Assembly (NCBI GenBank): GCA_003222895.1
Contig: QHXI01000070.1
Coordinates: 1 to 38,145, forward strand
Reading direction: 5' to 3'
Origin: Acidobacteriota bacterium
GTDB taxonomy: Bacteria; Acidobacteriota; Blastocatellia; Pyrinomonadales; Pyrinomonadaceae
DNA: 38,145 bases
Made by a program: the position numbers and the translations under genes. Shown here piece after piece: positions 13,956 to 21,652 of this stretch. The notes beneath the pieces were generated by a model that did no database searches, had not been told where the DNA came from, and worked only from the letters and a program-made list of their open reading frames with translations. Within the stretch, counting starts at the first letter, position 1, and each line of letters begins with the position of its first letter.

Positions 13956-14717
13956 ATGAAGAGCGCAAGACTGAAAACCGTACAACACGGCACTCTACAT
14001 CACGTCGCACTTATTCCTGATGGTAACGGCCGTTGGGCAACGGCCAACCAGCTGTCCACGAATGAGGGTCATGTCCATGGGGCGCAGTCAGTTGAGGCCT
14101 TCCTAAATGTTTGTAAGCGATATGAGGTGGCCGTGGCAACGGTATGGGCATTCTCCACGGAAAACTGGCGTCGCGAGGCGGAAGAAGTTCAGGGAATTAT
14201 GTATTTAGTGCAGCGGGTCTTAGAAAGCAAACGCAGCCGCTTTAAAGAAAACGGGGTTCGAGTCAAAATCATCGGTAGAAGAGATCGCATTCAGGAACAC
14301 TTTCCGAGTGTAGCGAAATTCCTCACCGAAATTGAACAGGAGACTAAGTCGTACGGACCACTTACTTTCAACTTGGCGTTGGACTACGGCGGACGTGACG
14401 AGATTGTTCGGGCTATTCGGAAATTGGTTGCCAGAGGCGTAAGGGAAACCGACGTCACCTGGGAGACAATTTGCAGCGCTTTAGATACGGAAGGGCTGCC
14501 TGATCCTGACCTTATCATTCGCACGTCGGGGGAACAGCGTCTATCAGGCCTAATGCCGCTCCAAAGCGAATACGCAGAACTCCATTTCATTCAAGCACTG
14601 CTGCCAGATGTCACCGAAGAGGTTTTTGAACAGGCGTTTATCGAATTTGCAAACAGACAGAGGCGCTTCGGCGGCCGAGTTGAGGCTGCCGGATCTCGTA
14701 ATGTGAAACAAAAATGA
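13956..14717 (+). CDS. Divergent cis-prenyltransferase (undecaprenyl diphosphate synthase family)
   Basis: Condenses isopentenyl diphosphate in cis onto an allylic diphosphate. 253 aa with all family motifs: HVALIPDGNGRWA (catalytic Asp near residue 22), the GA/HxxG-like EGHVHGAQSVEAFL, WAFSTENWRR, and the terminal RTSGEQRLSGLMPLQSEYAELHF. The first motif (IPDGNGRWA) and LSGLMPLQ differ from the common forms (MDGNGRWA, LSNFLLWQ), so it is a diverged copy. AAGGAG lies upstream. It overlaps the next gene as ATGA, so the two are one operon. It may be a second, specialised enzyme rather than the cell's murein-lipid uppS. Confidence 0.88.
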   Translation: MKSARLKTVQHGTLHHVALIPDGNGRWATANQLSTNEGHVHGAQSVEAFLNVCKRYEVAVATVWAFSTENWRREAEEVQGIMYLVQRVLESKRSRFKENGVRVKIIGRRDRIQEHFPSVAKFLTEIEQETKSYGPLTFNLALDYGGRDEIVRAIRKLVARGVRETDVTWETICSALDTEGLPDPDLIIRTSGEQRLSGLMPLQSEYAELHFIQALLPDVTEEVFEQAFIEFANRQRRFGGRVEAAGSRNVKQK

Positions 14718-15802
14718 ACGAATCTAGAGTCCGGATTTTGCAGCAGATCTCAGAGTTTGTCGGCCCGGCCGAAGAGGAATGGATGCAATTTCTCTCCACG
14801 CATCCACTAGCCTCGGACACCGCTCCAAGCTGCGGTAGGGACGCTGTGGCCTGTTATCAAAAGCTACTGCCGACGGGGAAACACATCCGCCCATTCCTCT
14901 TTTCGCTTGGCCATCGTCTTGGGCCGAATCAACTGTCAGACACCGATCAGCGACTGGCGTCCGGTTCAATCGAGCTTCTTCACAATGCATTTCTGATTCA
15001 CGACGACATCGTTGACAATAGTGCCTTGAGGCGTGGCGAAGATACCGTGCACGTTGCCTACGCGAAGCGGGCGAAGAACGCCGGTTATCCTGGCCCAGAA
15101 AGCGAATATGGAAAAAGTTTGGCGCTCAACATCGGAGATGTCGGCCAAGCGTTGGCTCAAGACTTTATTTTCGCGACCAGCGCTTCCCCCGACCTCCAAC
15201 TTCAAGCGATCAGACTCTTGAACCTACACTTGCAGAATACGGTAGTTGGGCAGTTATTGGATCTACAATTTACAGCGCTGAAAGATCTGACAGAAGCGCA
15301 GGTGCTTCAGATTCAAACATATAAAACGGCGTTCTACACTTTCGTGCTCCCCCTCTGCATGGGATGCGTCCTCGCTGGTGGAGAGCCGAACATGATTGCC
15401 GTGCTAGAAGAATATGGCAGAGCTGTGGGAATCGCTTTCCAAATACAGGATGACTACCTCGGTCTTTTCGGAGACGAAAAAAAGGTCGGGAAGCCCGTGA
15501 CGTCTGACATCACGGAAGGGAAGAAAACGCTTCTCATGGTCAACGCGTATGCGAAAGCCAGTTTAGCAGACAGAGAGTTTATGAAATTGGTTCATGCCCA
15601 CTCGGATGTGTCACTGGATGATCTAGAAAAACTGCGTAAAATTGTCAGAGACTCTGGGGCGTTGGGAGCGTCAGACAAAATGGCCAGTGATTGTGTTGAG
15701 CATGCTGTAGGGGTTCTTAAGCCGTTGGAGTCTGATGGCGCGGCTTCAATTCTCGAGACGATGCGGGCCGTAGCTAACTATGTGATACAGCGAGAGGACT
15801 GA
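14714..15802 (+). CDS. trans-Polyprenyl diphosphate synthase (IspA/IdsA-like)
   Basis: 362-aa all-alpha trans-prenyltransferase that extends DMAPP/GPP/FPP with IPP. Asp-rich motif 1 is HDDIVDNSALRRG, motif 2 is QIQDDYLGLFGD, and the conserved GKHIRPFL and DITEGKKTLLM segments are present. The residue five positions before motif 1 is Ala, with Phe at -4, so product length cannot be set by eye. The start ATG overlaps the upstream stop. A trans- and a cis-prenyltransferase in one two-gene operon could supply a chain with a defined trans start and cis tail. No terpene cyclase is adjacent. Confidence 0.92.
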   Translation: MNESRVRILQQISEFVGPAEEEWMQFLSTHPLASDTAPSCGRDAVACYQKLLPTGKHIRPFLFSLGHRLGPNQLSDTDQRLASGSIELLHNAFLIHDDIVDNSALRRGEDTVHVAYAKRAKNAGYPGPESEYGKSLALNIGDVGQALAQDFIFATSASPDLQLQAIRLLNLHLQNTVVGQLLDLQFTALKDLTEAQVLQIQTYKTAFYTFVLPLCMGCVLAGGEPNMIAVLEEYGRAVGIAFQIQDDYLGLFGDEKKVGKPVTSDITEGKKTLLMVNAYAKASLADREFMKLVHAHSDVSLDDLEKLRKIVRDSGALGASDKMASDCVEHAVGVLKPLESDGAASILETMRAVANYVIQRED

Positions 15803-15861
15803 GACTGCCTCGCGTTTCTTCTATGTTGTGCTAGTGCGTCATTTATGAGTTTCGGCCTCTA

Positions 15862-15890
15862 TTGCCAACGACGGTTAGGCACACTAAAAT
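15862..15890 (+). promoter_or_regulatory. Probable promoter of the HARE-HTH gene
   Basis: TTGCCA (15862-15867), 17-nt spacer, TAAAAT (15885-15890); ATG at 15903 leaves a 5' UTR of only a few nt. Confidence 0.55.
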
Positions 15891-15902
15891 CACGGACGGG
15901 AC

Positions 15903-16478
15903 ATGGCCAACGAGACTCTTATCGCCCGGCTCGAACAGAACCTGCGGCAATCGCGGGCGGCGCGGACGCGTCTGGCAGCGCGCCTGGCTGAAATCGAATC
16001 CGAAGCCGAAATTATTCGCGCCGAATTGATAGAGATTGACGCGCTCGCTAGTACGACTGAGGCGGCGATTGTTCGCTTACTTTCGAATGTAGTCAGCGGA
16101 TCGGTGAACGCGACCGGCGCAAATTCAGTAAACGATCTGGAGATCCAGTTGCAGCGACGACTGGCTCAGGTCGAATTACAGCAACACAATCCCCAGGCGC
16201 GGCATAGCATTCCGCAGATCAGAAGCAATATCGAAGTCACCAGCGATCGATTCTTCGATCGCACCATCCCGCAAGCGACGACCATGATTCTGCGCGAAGC
16301 CGGCGGTCCGCTGCACGTTAACGATATTTATAATCGGTTACTGGAGGGTGGGTTTAGCTTCACCGGTCACAACCCGACGATCAGCATCGCCGTTTCGCTC
16401 AATCGCAATACACGCTTTCGGAAAGTCGCGCCGGGAACATTCGATCTCGTGATTCGCGATGCCGCGAAAGCATCATAA
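15903..16478 (+). CDS. Coiled-coil protein with C-terminal HARE-HTH-like winged helix
   Basis: 191 aa. Residues about 5-60 form an Arg/Glu/Ala-rich coiled coil (RLAARLAEIESEAEIIRAELIEI). The C-terminal 70 residues read TTMILREAGGPLHVNDIYNRLLEGGF and SIAVSLNRNTRFRKVAPGTFDL, which fits the HARE-HTH/winged-helix fold seen in restriction enzymes, RNA polymerase delta and ASXL proteins. Probably DNA-binding; partner unknown. It converges on mutS with a 3-nt gap. Confidence 0.7.
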   Translation: MANETLIARLEQNLRQSRAARTRLAARLAEIESEAEIIRAELIEIDALASTTEAAIVRLLSNVVSGSVNATGANSVNDLEIQLQRRLAQVELQQHNPQARHSIPQIRSNIEVTSDRFFDRTIPQATTMILREAGGPLHVNDIYNRLLEGGFSFTGHNPTISIAVSLNRNTRFRKVAPGTFDLVIRDAAKAS

Positions 16479-16481
16479 CGA

Positions 16482-19271
16482 TCACATCAGCCTTTTTCGC
16501 AGCTCACGTAGTAGATCTTTCGCGTCGTCGCCCGTCATCTCATCGACTCTTGCATCGCGCAACTCATCGACAATTTTCTGATTAGCAAGATCGAACAGGG
16601 AAGCTTGCGCCGCAATCCGGCGCCGCGCTGCGTGTGTGGTTGCCGCTCTCAAAGCGCTGTCTTCCGGTTCGATCGATTCGGTAGAGCCAACAGCAATCGC
16701 GCGCTCTGGCTGCACTTCGCTTTGTTCTTCAGCGAACACGTCGAGTTCATAACGCTCAAGCCGCTGGAGCACTTCACGCGCGCGCGCCAACGCGGCGGGA
16801 GGCATGCCGGCCAAACGCGCAACTTCAATCCCGTATGATTTCGACGCGCGCCCACGCTCGAGTCGATGCAGGAAGACGACCTCGCCCTCTCGTTCGGCCG
16901 CCGTGATCTGATAGTTCTGCGCCCCGGGCAGGCGCTCTGCTAATTCAGTCAGCTCGTGATAGTGGGTCGCGAACAGGGTCTTCGCGCAATGGTCCGGCGA
17001 GTCGTGCAGGTATTCGGCGACCGACCAGGCGATCGACAATCCATCGAACGTCGCAGTGCCGCGGCCAATTTCATCAAGCAGCACGAGCGAACGCGGCGTG
17101 GCACTGTGAAGGATCGCGGCGGTTTCAGTCATCTCGACCATGAATGTCGATCGGCCGCGCGCAAGATCGTCCGACGCTCCGACCCGCGTCCAGACTCGAT
17201 CAAGCAAAGGCAACCTGGCACTTTCAGCCGGAACAAACGAACCCATTTGCGCGAGAATGCCTATCAGCGCCGTCTGCCGCAGCACGGTGCTCTTGCCGCC
17301 CATGTTTGGGCCCGTGATGATCAGCAGACGATCTGTCGAGTTGTTGAGATAGACGCTGTTGGGAACGAATGGCGCGTCGATGAAGACTTCGATCACCGGA
17401 TGTCGCCCATAAATAATTTCGATCTGATCGCCATCGTGCATCGATGGCCGAACGTATCTACGGCGCACCGCCGTTTCGGCCAGCGAGGTGAGCGCGTCGA
17501 GGCACGCCACAGCCCGCGCGGTGGCTTGAATTCGAGAAGTTTCGGTCGCGACTTGACGGCAAATGAGCGCGAAGATTTCCGATTCAAGTTGCAGGATCCG
17601 TTCTTCGGCGCCCAGGACCTTGCTCTCCCATTCTTTCAAAGCCGTCGTCGTGAATCGTTCCGCATTGGCCAAAGTTTGCCGTCGTTCGTAATCCGTTGGC
17701 ACGCGTGCGGCGTTCGCTTTTGAAACCTCGATGAAATAACCGAACACGTTGTTATAGCGAATGCGCAACGTTGTGATTCCCGTCCGCGCGCGTTCGTCGG
17801 TTTCGAGCGCGGCGATGGTTTGCTTGGCATCGCGGCTCAGCGAGCGAAGCTCATCCAACTCAGCCGAGTAACCACTTTTGATCACGCTGCCGTCGCTGAC
17901 TTTCGCGGGCGGATCATCTTCGATTGACGAGGCAATGAGGGCGCGAACGTCGGCAAGCTCGTCGATTGATTCATTGAGAACCTGCAGCAGAGACGATTGC
18001 GAATTTATCAAGCGTTCGCGAATGCTGGGCACTTGATCCAGAGAACGGCGCAACGCCACCAGGTCGCGCGGCGTGGCTGATCCGAGATTCAGCCGGCCCG
18101 AGAGCCGTTCGACATCAGCGACTTCTTTCAACCGGGTGCGCAGGCCGTCGCGCCTCATATGCGACGCGTGCAACTCAGCGACAGCGCCGTGGCGCGCCTC
18201 TACTTCGCCGCGATTAACCGACGGCCGAAGCAACCACGAACGCAATAAGCGCGCACCCATGCCCGTGACAGTTTCATCGATTACGTCGAGCAGCGATCGC
18301 GAAGCGTTGCCGCTGCCGGCTCCTTCAATCAGTTCGAGATTGCGGACGGTGATGTTATCCAGGACTAAATGATCCTGCGGTTCGAAGTAAGCGATGTCGG
18401 TGACGTGCGCTGCTGAGGCGCGCTGGGTTTCTTGTGCGTAACGCAAGCACGCTCCCGCGGCGATGATTGCTTCGGCCTTTCCTGTTAGAGCAAAGCCATC
18501 CAGCGACTGCACGCCGAATTGTTTCAGCAGCAGACTCTCAGCATCGTTCGCCTGCCATAACCAATCGTCGAGCGGCGTCAACGCGATCGCCGAGTTCCCG
18601 AAAATCAATGTTGAGTGATCTTCGCTTCCATCACTCTGTGCCGTCCTTGCGGACGCATCTTCGTTTAGCGGCAGCGGCTTCGTGTGTGGCTCGGCGTCGA
18701 ATCCCGCGCGAACCAGCGGCGCCAACGCAGCGGGGAAGAGAAGCTCGCGTGGCGCATAGGATTCGATGTCCGCAGCGATCCGTTTCCAAGCCTCACCGCC
18801 GCTTGCCTGGGTCGCGCGAAACTCGCCCGTCGAAATGTCGAGAAACGCCGCACCGACATTTTCGCCGCGCGCACAGAGCGACGCGAGATAGACTGATTCG
18901 CGCGGCTCGAGCAACTGCGGATCGATCGGTGTCCCGGGAGTCACGATGCGCACGACTTCGCGCTTGACCAACTTCTTCGTCTTGCTCGCTTCTTCAGTCT
19001 GTTCGCAAACCGCGACTCGATAACCCTTGCGCACGAGTTTGGCGATGTAGTTCGCCGCTGAATGATGCGGCACGCCGCACATGGGAATCGGATCGCCGCG
19101 CTCTTTATGTCGTGCGGTCAGCGTAATTTGCAGTTCGCGCGCGCCGATGACCGCGTCATCAAAAAACAGTTCGTAAAAATCGCCCAGCCGAAAGAAAAGC
19201 AACGTGCCCGGATGCTGAGATTTCAGCTCCTGATACTGCCTGACCATTGGAGTAGTATTAGTCGCAGACAT
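16482..19271 (-). CDS. mutS: DNA mismatch repair protein MutS
   Basis: Recognises mismatches and small loops and recruits MutL. 929 aa, somewhat longer than E. coli MutS (853). Domain I carries the mismatch-binding Phe-x-Glu in RLGDFYELFFDDA; the connector, lever (RRSLDQVPSIRERL) and clamp (YNNVFGYFIEVSK) follow. The ABC-type ATPase has Walker A TGPNMGGKST near residue 655, Walker B and signature region DEIGRGTATFDG (Ala where Ser is usual), and FATHYHELTELA. The C terminus has an extra charged linker and ends in a short helical tail, as in tetramerising MutS. Start at 19271 gives the normal N-terminal PMVRQYQELK. Confidence 0.97.
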   Translation of the reverse strand: MSATNTTPMVRQYQELKSQHPGTLLFFRLGDFYELFFDDAVIGARELQITLTARHKERGDPIPMCGVPHHSAANYIAKLVRKGYRVAVCEQTEEASKTKKLVKREVVRIVTPGTPIDPQLLEPRESVYLASLCARGENVGAAFLDISTGEFRATQASGGEAWKRIAADIESYAPRELLFPAALAPLVRAGFDAEPHTKPLPLNEDASARTAQSDGSEDHSTLIFGNSAIALTPLDDWLWQANDAESLLLKQFGVQSLDGFALTGKAEAIIAAGACLRYAQETQRASAAHVTDIAYFEPQDHLVLDNITVRNLELIEGAGSGNASRSLLDVIDETVTGMGARLLRSWLLRPSVNRGEVEARHGAVAELHASHMRRDGLRTRLKEVADVERLSGRLNLGSATPRDLVALRRSLDQVPSIRERLINSQSSLLQVLNESIDELADVRALIASSIEDDPPAKVSDGSVIKSGYSAELDELRSLSRDAKQTIAALETDERARTGITTLRIRYNNVFGYFIEVSKANAARVPTDYERRQTLANAERFTTTALKEWESKVLGAEERILQLESEIFALICRQVATETSRIQATARAVACLDALTSLAETAVRRRYVRPSMHDGDQIEIIYGRHPVIEVFIDAPFVPNSVYLNNSTDRLLIITGPNMGGKSTVLRQTALIGILAQMGSFVPAESARLPLLDRVWTRVGASDDLARGRSTFMVEMTETAAILHSATPRSLVLLDEIGRGTATFDGLSIAWSVAEYLHDSPDHCAKTLFATHYHELTELAERLPGAQNYQITAAEREGEVVFLHRLERGRASKSYGIEVARLAGMPPAALARAREVLQRLERYELDVFAEEQSEVQPERAIAVGSTESIEPEDSALRAATTHAARRRIAAQASLFDLANQKIVDELRDARVDEMTGDDAKDLLRELRKRLM

Positions 19272-19398
19272 CGATTCGCAGTGAGAGGTCGGACTCGAAG
19301 CTCGATCGTTCTTTCATCGTCGCGCGAAGCCGCAAGCCTACATCGCGTCCGTGATTCGCGCAAGTTCACATTTCTTGCAAACAATCAGGTAATTTTTC

Positions 19399-19427
19399 TT
19401 GACAGTGTTTGGTCAAAGAATTAGTCT
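19399..19427 (+). promoter_or_regulatory. Possible promoter upstream of the LuxR-type gene
   Basis: TTGACA (19399-19404), 17-nt spacer, TAGTCT (19422-19427). A transcript would carry about 120 nt of leader before ATG 19554. The rest of 19272-19553 shows no gene. Confidence 0.45.
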
Positions 19428-19553
19428 CTTCGGCCTATTCACAGATAGTTCGACGACACTGAACGCATCATTCGAGCGAGCAGTGTGTGCAGTGATTAAT
19501 TGAGAAGCGGCCAGGCAGAAGTCTCTCCTCTGGCGTAAATCCGGATAGCAGCT

Positions 19554-20210
19554 ATGCTCTTCTCCAAGGGTTCAACTTCATCCGCGGTTGCTCCAGCAAC
19601 CTACCCTTTCGACGGGAATTCCGAACAGTTGATTGATGAGCAGGCGACAGCTCTAGTCGCGCTCAGCCACACCGCCGCCGAGCAGCAACTCTATGCGGCG
19701 ATGTTGGCTGAAATCGCCAGCGTCGGGACGCGGGTGGCGTCATTCACCACGCGACGTTTGATGAGCTTGAGCGGAATTCAGGGTTACAGCACGGTGCGGC
19801 GCGGCGTGATTGGACTGGTGAACAAATTGAGCATCGAGCGTCAGCAGGTCGCGGGGCATAACAGCAGTCAACCGTTGATGGTTTATTTGGTGTTCACGCC
19901 CGAAGAGATTCTCGCACGAAGGCGCGCGGTCGGTTTCTCGATTTATCCGAAGGCTCTGGGCAGTCAACGGTGGGCTGCTTCACTGGCTAAGGCCGTCAAT
20001 CGTGTGGCAGGGACGCGAAGTTTGAGCCGGCGCGAAGTCGAAGTTGCGCTTTGCTGCGCGCAGGGTCTGACAAATGCTGAGATTGGATCGCGTCTGGAAG
20101 TGAGCGAGCAAACGGTGAAGTTTCATCTGCGAAATATTTTTGTGAAGTTCGGTGTGAAGCGGCGCGCAGAATTGGTTTCGCGCTTGCTTCGCGACGGTGG
20201 CACAGACTGA
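19554..20210 (+). CDS. LuxR-type transcription regulator, probable controller of the polysaccharide locus
   Basis: 218 aa. The C terminus is a GerE/LuxR HTH: LSRREVEVALCCAQGLTNAEIGSRLEVSEQTVKFHLRNIFVKF. The N-terminal half lacks a receiver or PAS pattern; instead EQQLYAAMLAEI followed by FTTRRLMSLSGIQGYSTVRRGVIGLVNKL looks like a second winged-helix DNA-binding unit. Two DNA-binding parts in one short protein would be unusual. It is the first gene before the wza-like gene and points into the locus, so a role in switching it is likely but inferred. The stop codon (20208-20210) lies in the loop of a palindrome. Confidence 0.85.
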   Translation: MLFSKGSTSSAVAPATYPFDGNSEQLIDEQATALVALSHTAAEQQLYAAMLAEIASVGTRVASFTTRRLMSLSGIQGYSTVRRGVIGLVNKLSIERQQVAGHNSSQPLMVYLVFTPEEILARRRAVGFSIYPKALGSQRWAASLAKAVNRVAGTRSLSRREVEVALCCAQGLTNAEIGSRLEVSEQTVKFHLRNIFVKFGVKRRAELVSRLLRDGGTD

Positions 20211-20218
20211 AGTCTGTG
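20201..20218. repeat. Palindrome containing the LuxR-gene stop codon
   Basis: CACAGACT-GA-AGTCTGTG. The stop TGA is at the turn of the hairpin. The flanks GGTGG and GCAC make it look like one copy of a dispersed repeat, and it may also serve as a 3' hairpin. Confidence 0.65.
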
Positions 20219-20362
20219 GCACTTTGAAAATTAGAAGCTGCCTCGCGAACGAGGTTTCCCTTCGGGGTCGCTGCGTGCGCTCGTCGATTTGACGAGTTGA
20301 TCACGCCCAGTGGATACGTGTCAGAAGTTCGACCTTTAGGTGGTTCTGGCAAAACTCTGCCG

Positions 20363-20632
20363 ATGGCGAAAAAGGAAAAGAAAAAAAAGAAGAAAACCGC
20401 GCTCGTCGTTTGTCGCGACCGAAAAGAGTTTTGGACCACGCAGAAACAATTTTGGCAATGGGTGCGCGACGGCGTGATCGATAAGACCGGCGATCAGCCT
20501 CTGACCGGCGCCTTTCGACGAGAGCATGACGATTTAATGGTCCTCGTCAGCAATACCGTCTTGAATCTGGCGCGGCCAAATCATATGCGCGAAGCCTTGC
20601 TATCGCGTCGCATCGGACTGGGTGGAAAGTAG
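20363..20632 (+). CDS. Small Lys-rich protein of unknown function
   Basis: 89 aa. A poly-basic start (KKEKKKKKK), then TALVVCRDRKEFWTTQKQFWQWVRDG and a neutral end LSRRIGLGGK. The aromatic WVRDGVIDKTGDQPLTGAFRREHDDLM segment suggests a folded mini-domain. No family is recognised. ATG 20363 is chosen because the upstream in-frame part (from 20297) is repeat-like. It ends 4 nt before the wza-like start, so it is in the same operon. Confidence 0.65.
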   Translation: MAKKEKKKKKKTALVVCRDRKEFWTTQKQFWQWVRDGVIDKTGDQPLTGAFRREHDDLMVLVSNTVLNLARPNHMREALLSRRIGLGGK

Positions 20633-20636
20633 ATTT

Positions 20637-21554
20637 ATGAAATTCAACCTTATCGGCATCATTCTCATCATCATCGCGACCGCAATGCTGTTGGCCGCGC
20701 AATCGCCGGAGCGTTATCGAATCGGCGCCGGCGATGTGCTCGACATCCGCGCCTATAATCGGCCGCAGCTTTCGCGCGATGCGGTTCGCGTCGAAGGCAA
20801 CGGCATGATTCGCATGCCGCTGATCGATGGCGAGATTCAGGCCGCCTGCAAGACAGAAGGCGAGCTGGCCAAGGAAATTTCAACGCGCTACGCGAGATAC
20901 TATCGCAATCTGCCGGTCGACGTTTTCATCAAGGAGTATCACGCGCGTGAAGTCGCGCTGATCGGCGCGGTGAATGAGCAGGGTCGTTATCAGATGCAGC
21001 GTCGCATTCGCTTGCTTGAACTGCTCACCTTTGCGAAAGGGCCTTCAGACAAGGCGGGCCAAACAATCAACATTGTGCGCGGGCCGCGCCAGGATATCTG
21101 CGCAACTGATTCCCAACAAACCGATGGCGGATTCATAACTCTGAAATTGAATGACACTTTGCGCGGTGAAGAGAAGGCGAATCCCTTCGTCGAACCGGGC
21201 GACATCGTGACGATTCCGGAAGCCGAGCAGGCTTACGTCGTTGGCAACGTCTTCAGTCCAAAGTCCGTTCCGCTGAAAGAGCCAATCACGGTCTCGCGCG
21301 CGATTGCGATGGCGGGCGGACCTTTGCGCGATTCCAAAACCGATCGTGTCCACATCGTGCGGCAACAGGCGGGCGGGCAAACTGAAATGTATGTGAGTTT
21401 GAGCGCGATTGCGCGGAAGAAGGCTGACGACATCCTGCTGCAACCGAATGACATCGTTGAAGTCCCCGAGTCGACCGGCAAGAGTTTGATTCGCAGCTTG
21501 CTTGGCGCGGTCGCGCCCTCCGTCTCGCAAATGCCGCTACGAGTTATTCCGTGA
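20637..21554 (+). CDS. Polysaccharide export protein (Wza/OPX-like)
   Basis: 305 aa. N-terminal signal-type hydrophobic segment (LIGIILIIIATAMLLAA), then the Poly_export (PES) domain beginning YRIGAGDVLDIRAYNRPQL, with LPVDVFIKEYHAREVALIGAV and two SLBB-like repeats (GRYQMQRRIRLLELLTFAKG and AYVVGNVFSPKSVPLKEP). Members form the periplasmic/outer-membrane channel for capsule or exopolysaccharide. No lipobox Cys is seen after the hydrophobic segment. ATG 20637 is chosen over GTG 20622 because the signal sequence starts there. Its TGA (21552-21554) lies in a heptamer-type unit. Confidence 0.9.
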   Translation: MKFNLIGIILIIIATAMLLAAQSPERYRIGAGDVLDIRAYNRPQLSRDAVRVEGNGMIRMPLIDGEIQAACKTEGELAKEISTRYARYYRNLPVDVFIKEYHAREVALIGAVNEQGRYQMQRRIRLLELLTFAKGPSDKAGQTINIVRGPRQDICATDSQQTDGGFITLKLNDTLRGEEKANPFVEPGDIVTIPEAEQAYVVGNVFSPKSVPLKEPITVSRAIAMAGGPLRDSKTDRVHIVRQQAGGQTEMYVSLSAIARKKADDILLQPNDIVEVPESTGKSLIRSLLGAVAPSVSQMPLRVIP

Positions 21555-21646
21555 AGTGAGCAAAGCATAGGGCAAAGTGCCAAGAGCTAAGAGTTATGGA
21601 CAAACGACAAATCCGCTCTTTACACTTTGCCCTTCGCTCTTAGCAA
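21551..21646. repeat. Inverted pair of heptamer arrays between wza-like and wzz-like genes
   Basis: Forward units (21551-21599): gtgaagt-gagcaaa-gcatagg-gcaaagt-gccaaga-gctaaga-gttatgg. The reverse array (21612-21646) gives, on the minus strand, ttgctaa-gagcgaa-gggcaaa-gtgtaaa-gagcgga. The two can form a long imperfect hairpin around a 12-nt loop. The wza-like stop codon lies in the first forward unit. Confidence 0.75.
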
Positions 21647-21652
21647 ATAAAG

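Noticed and set aside
16956-17723. 255-aa frame antisense to mutS
   Set aside because: Arg-rich, no domain, lies wholly inside the strongly conserved mutS ATPase region; a shadow frame.
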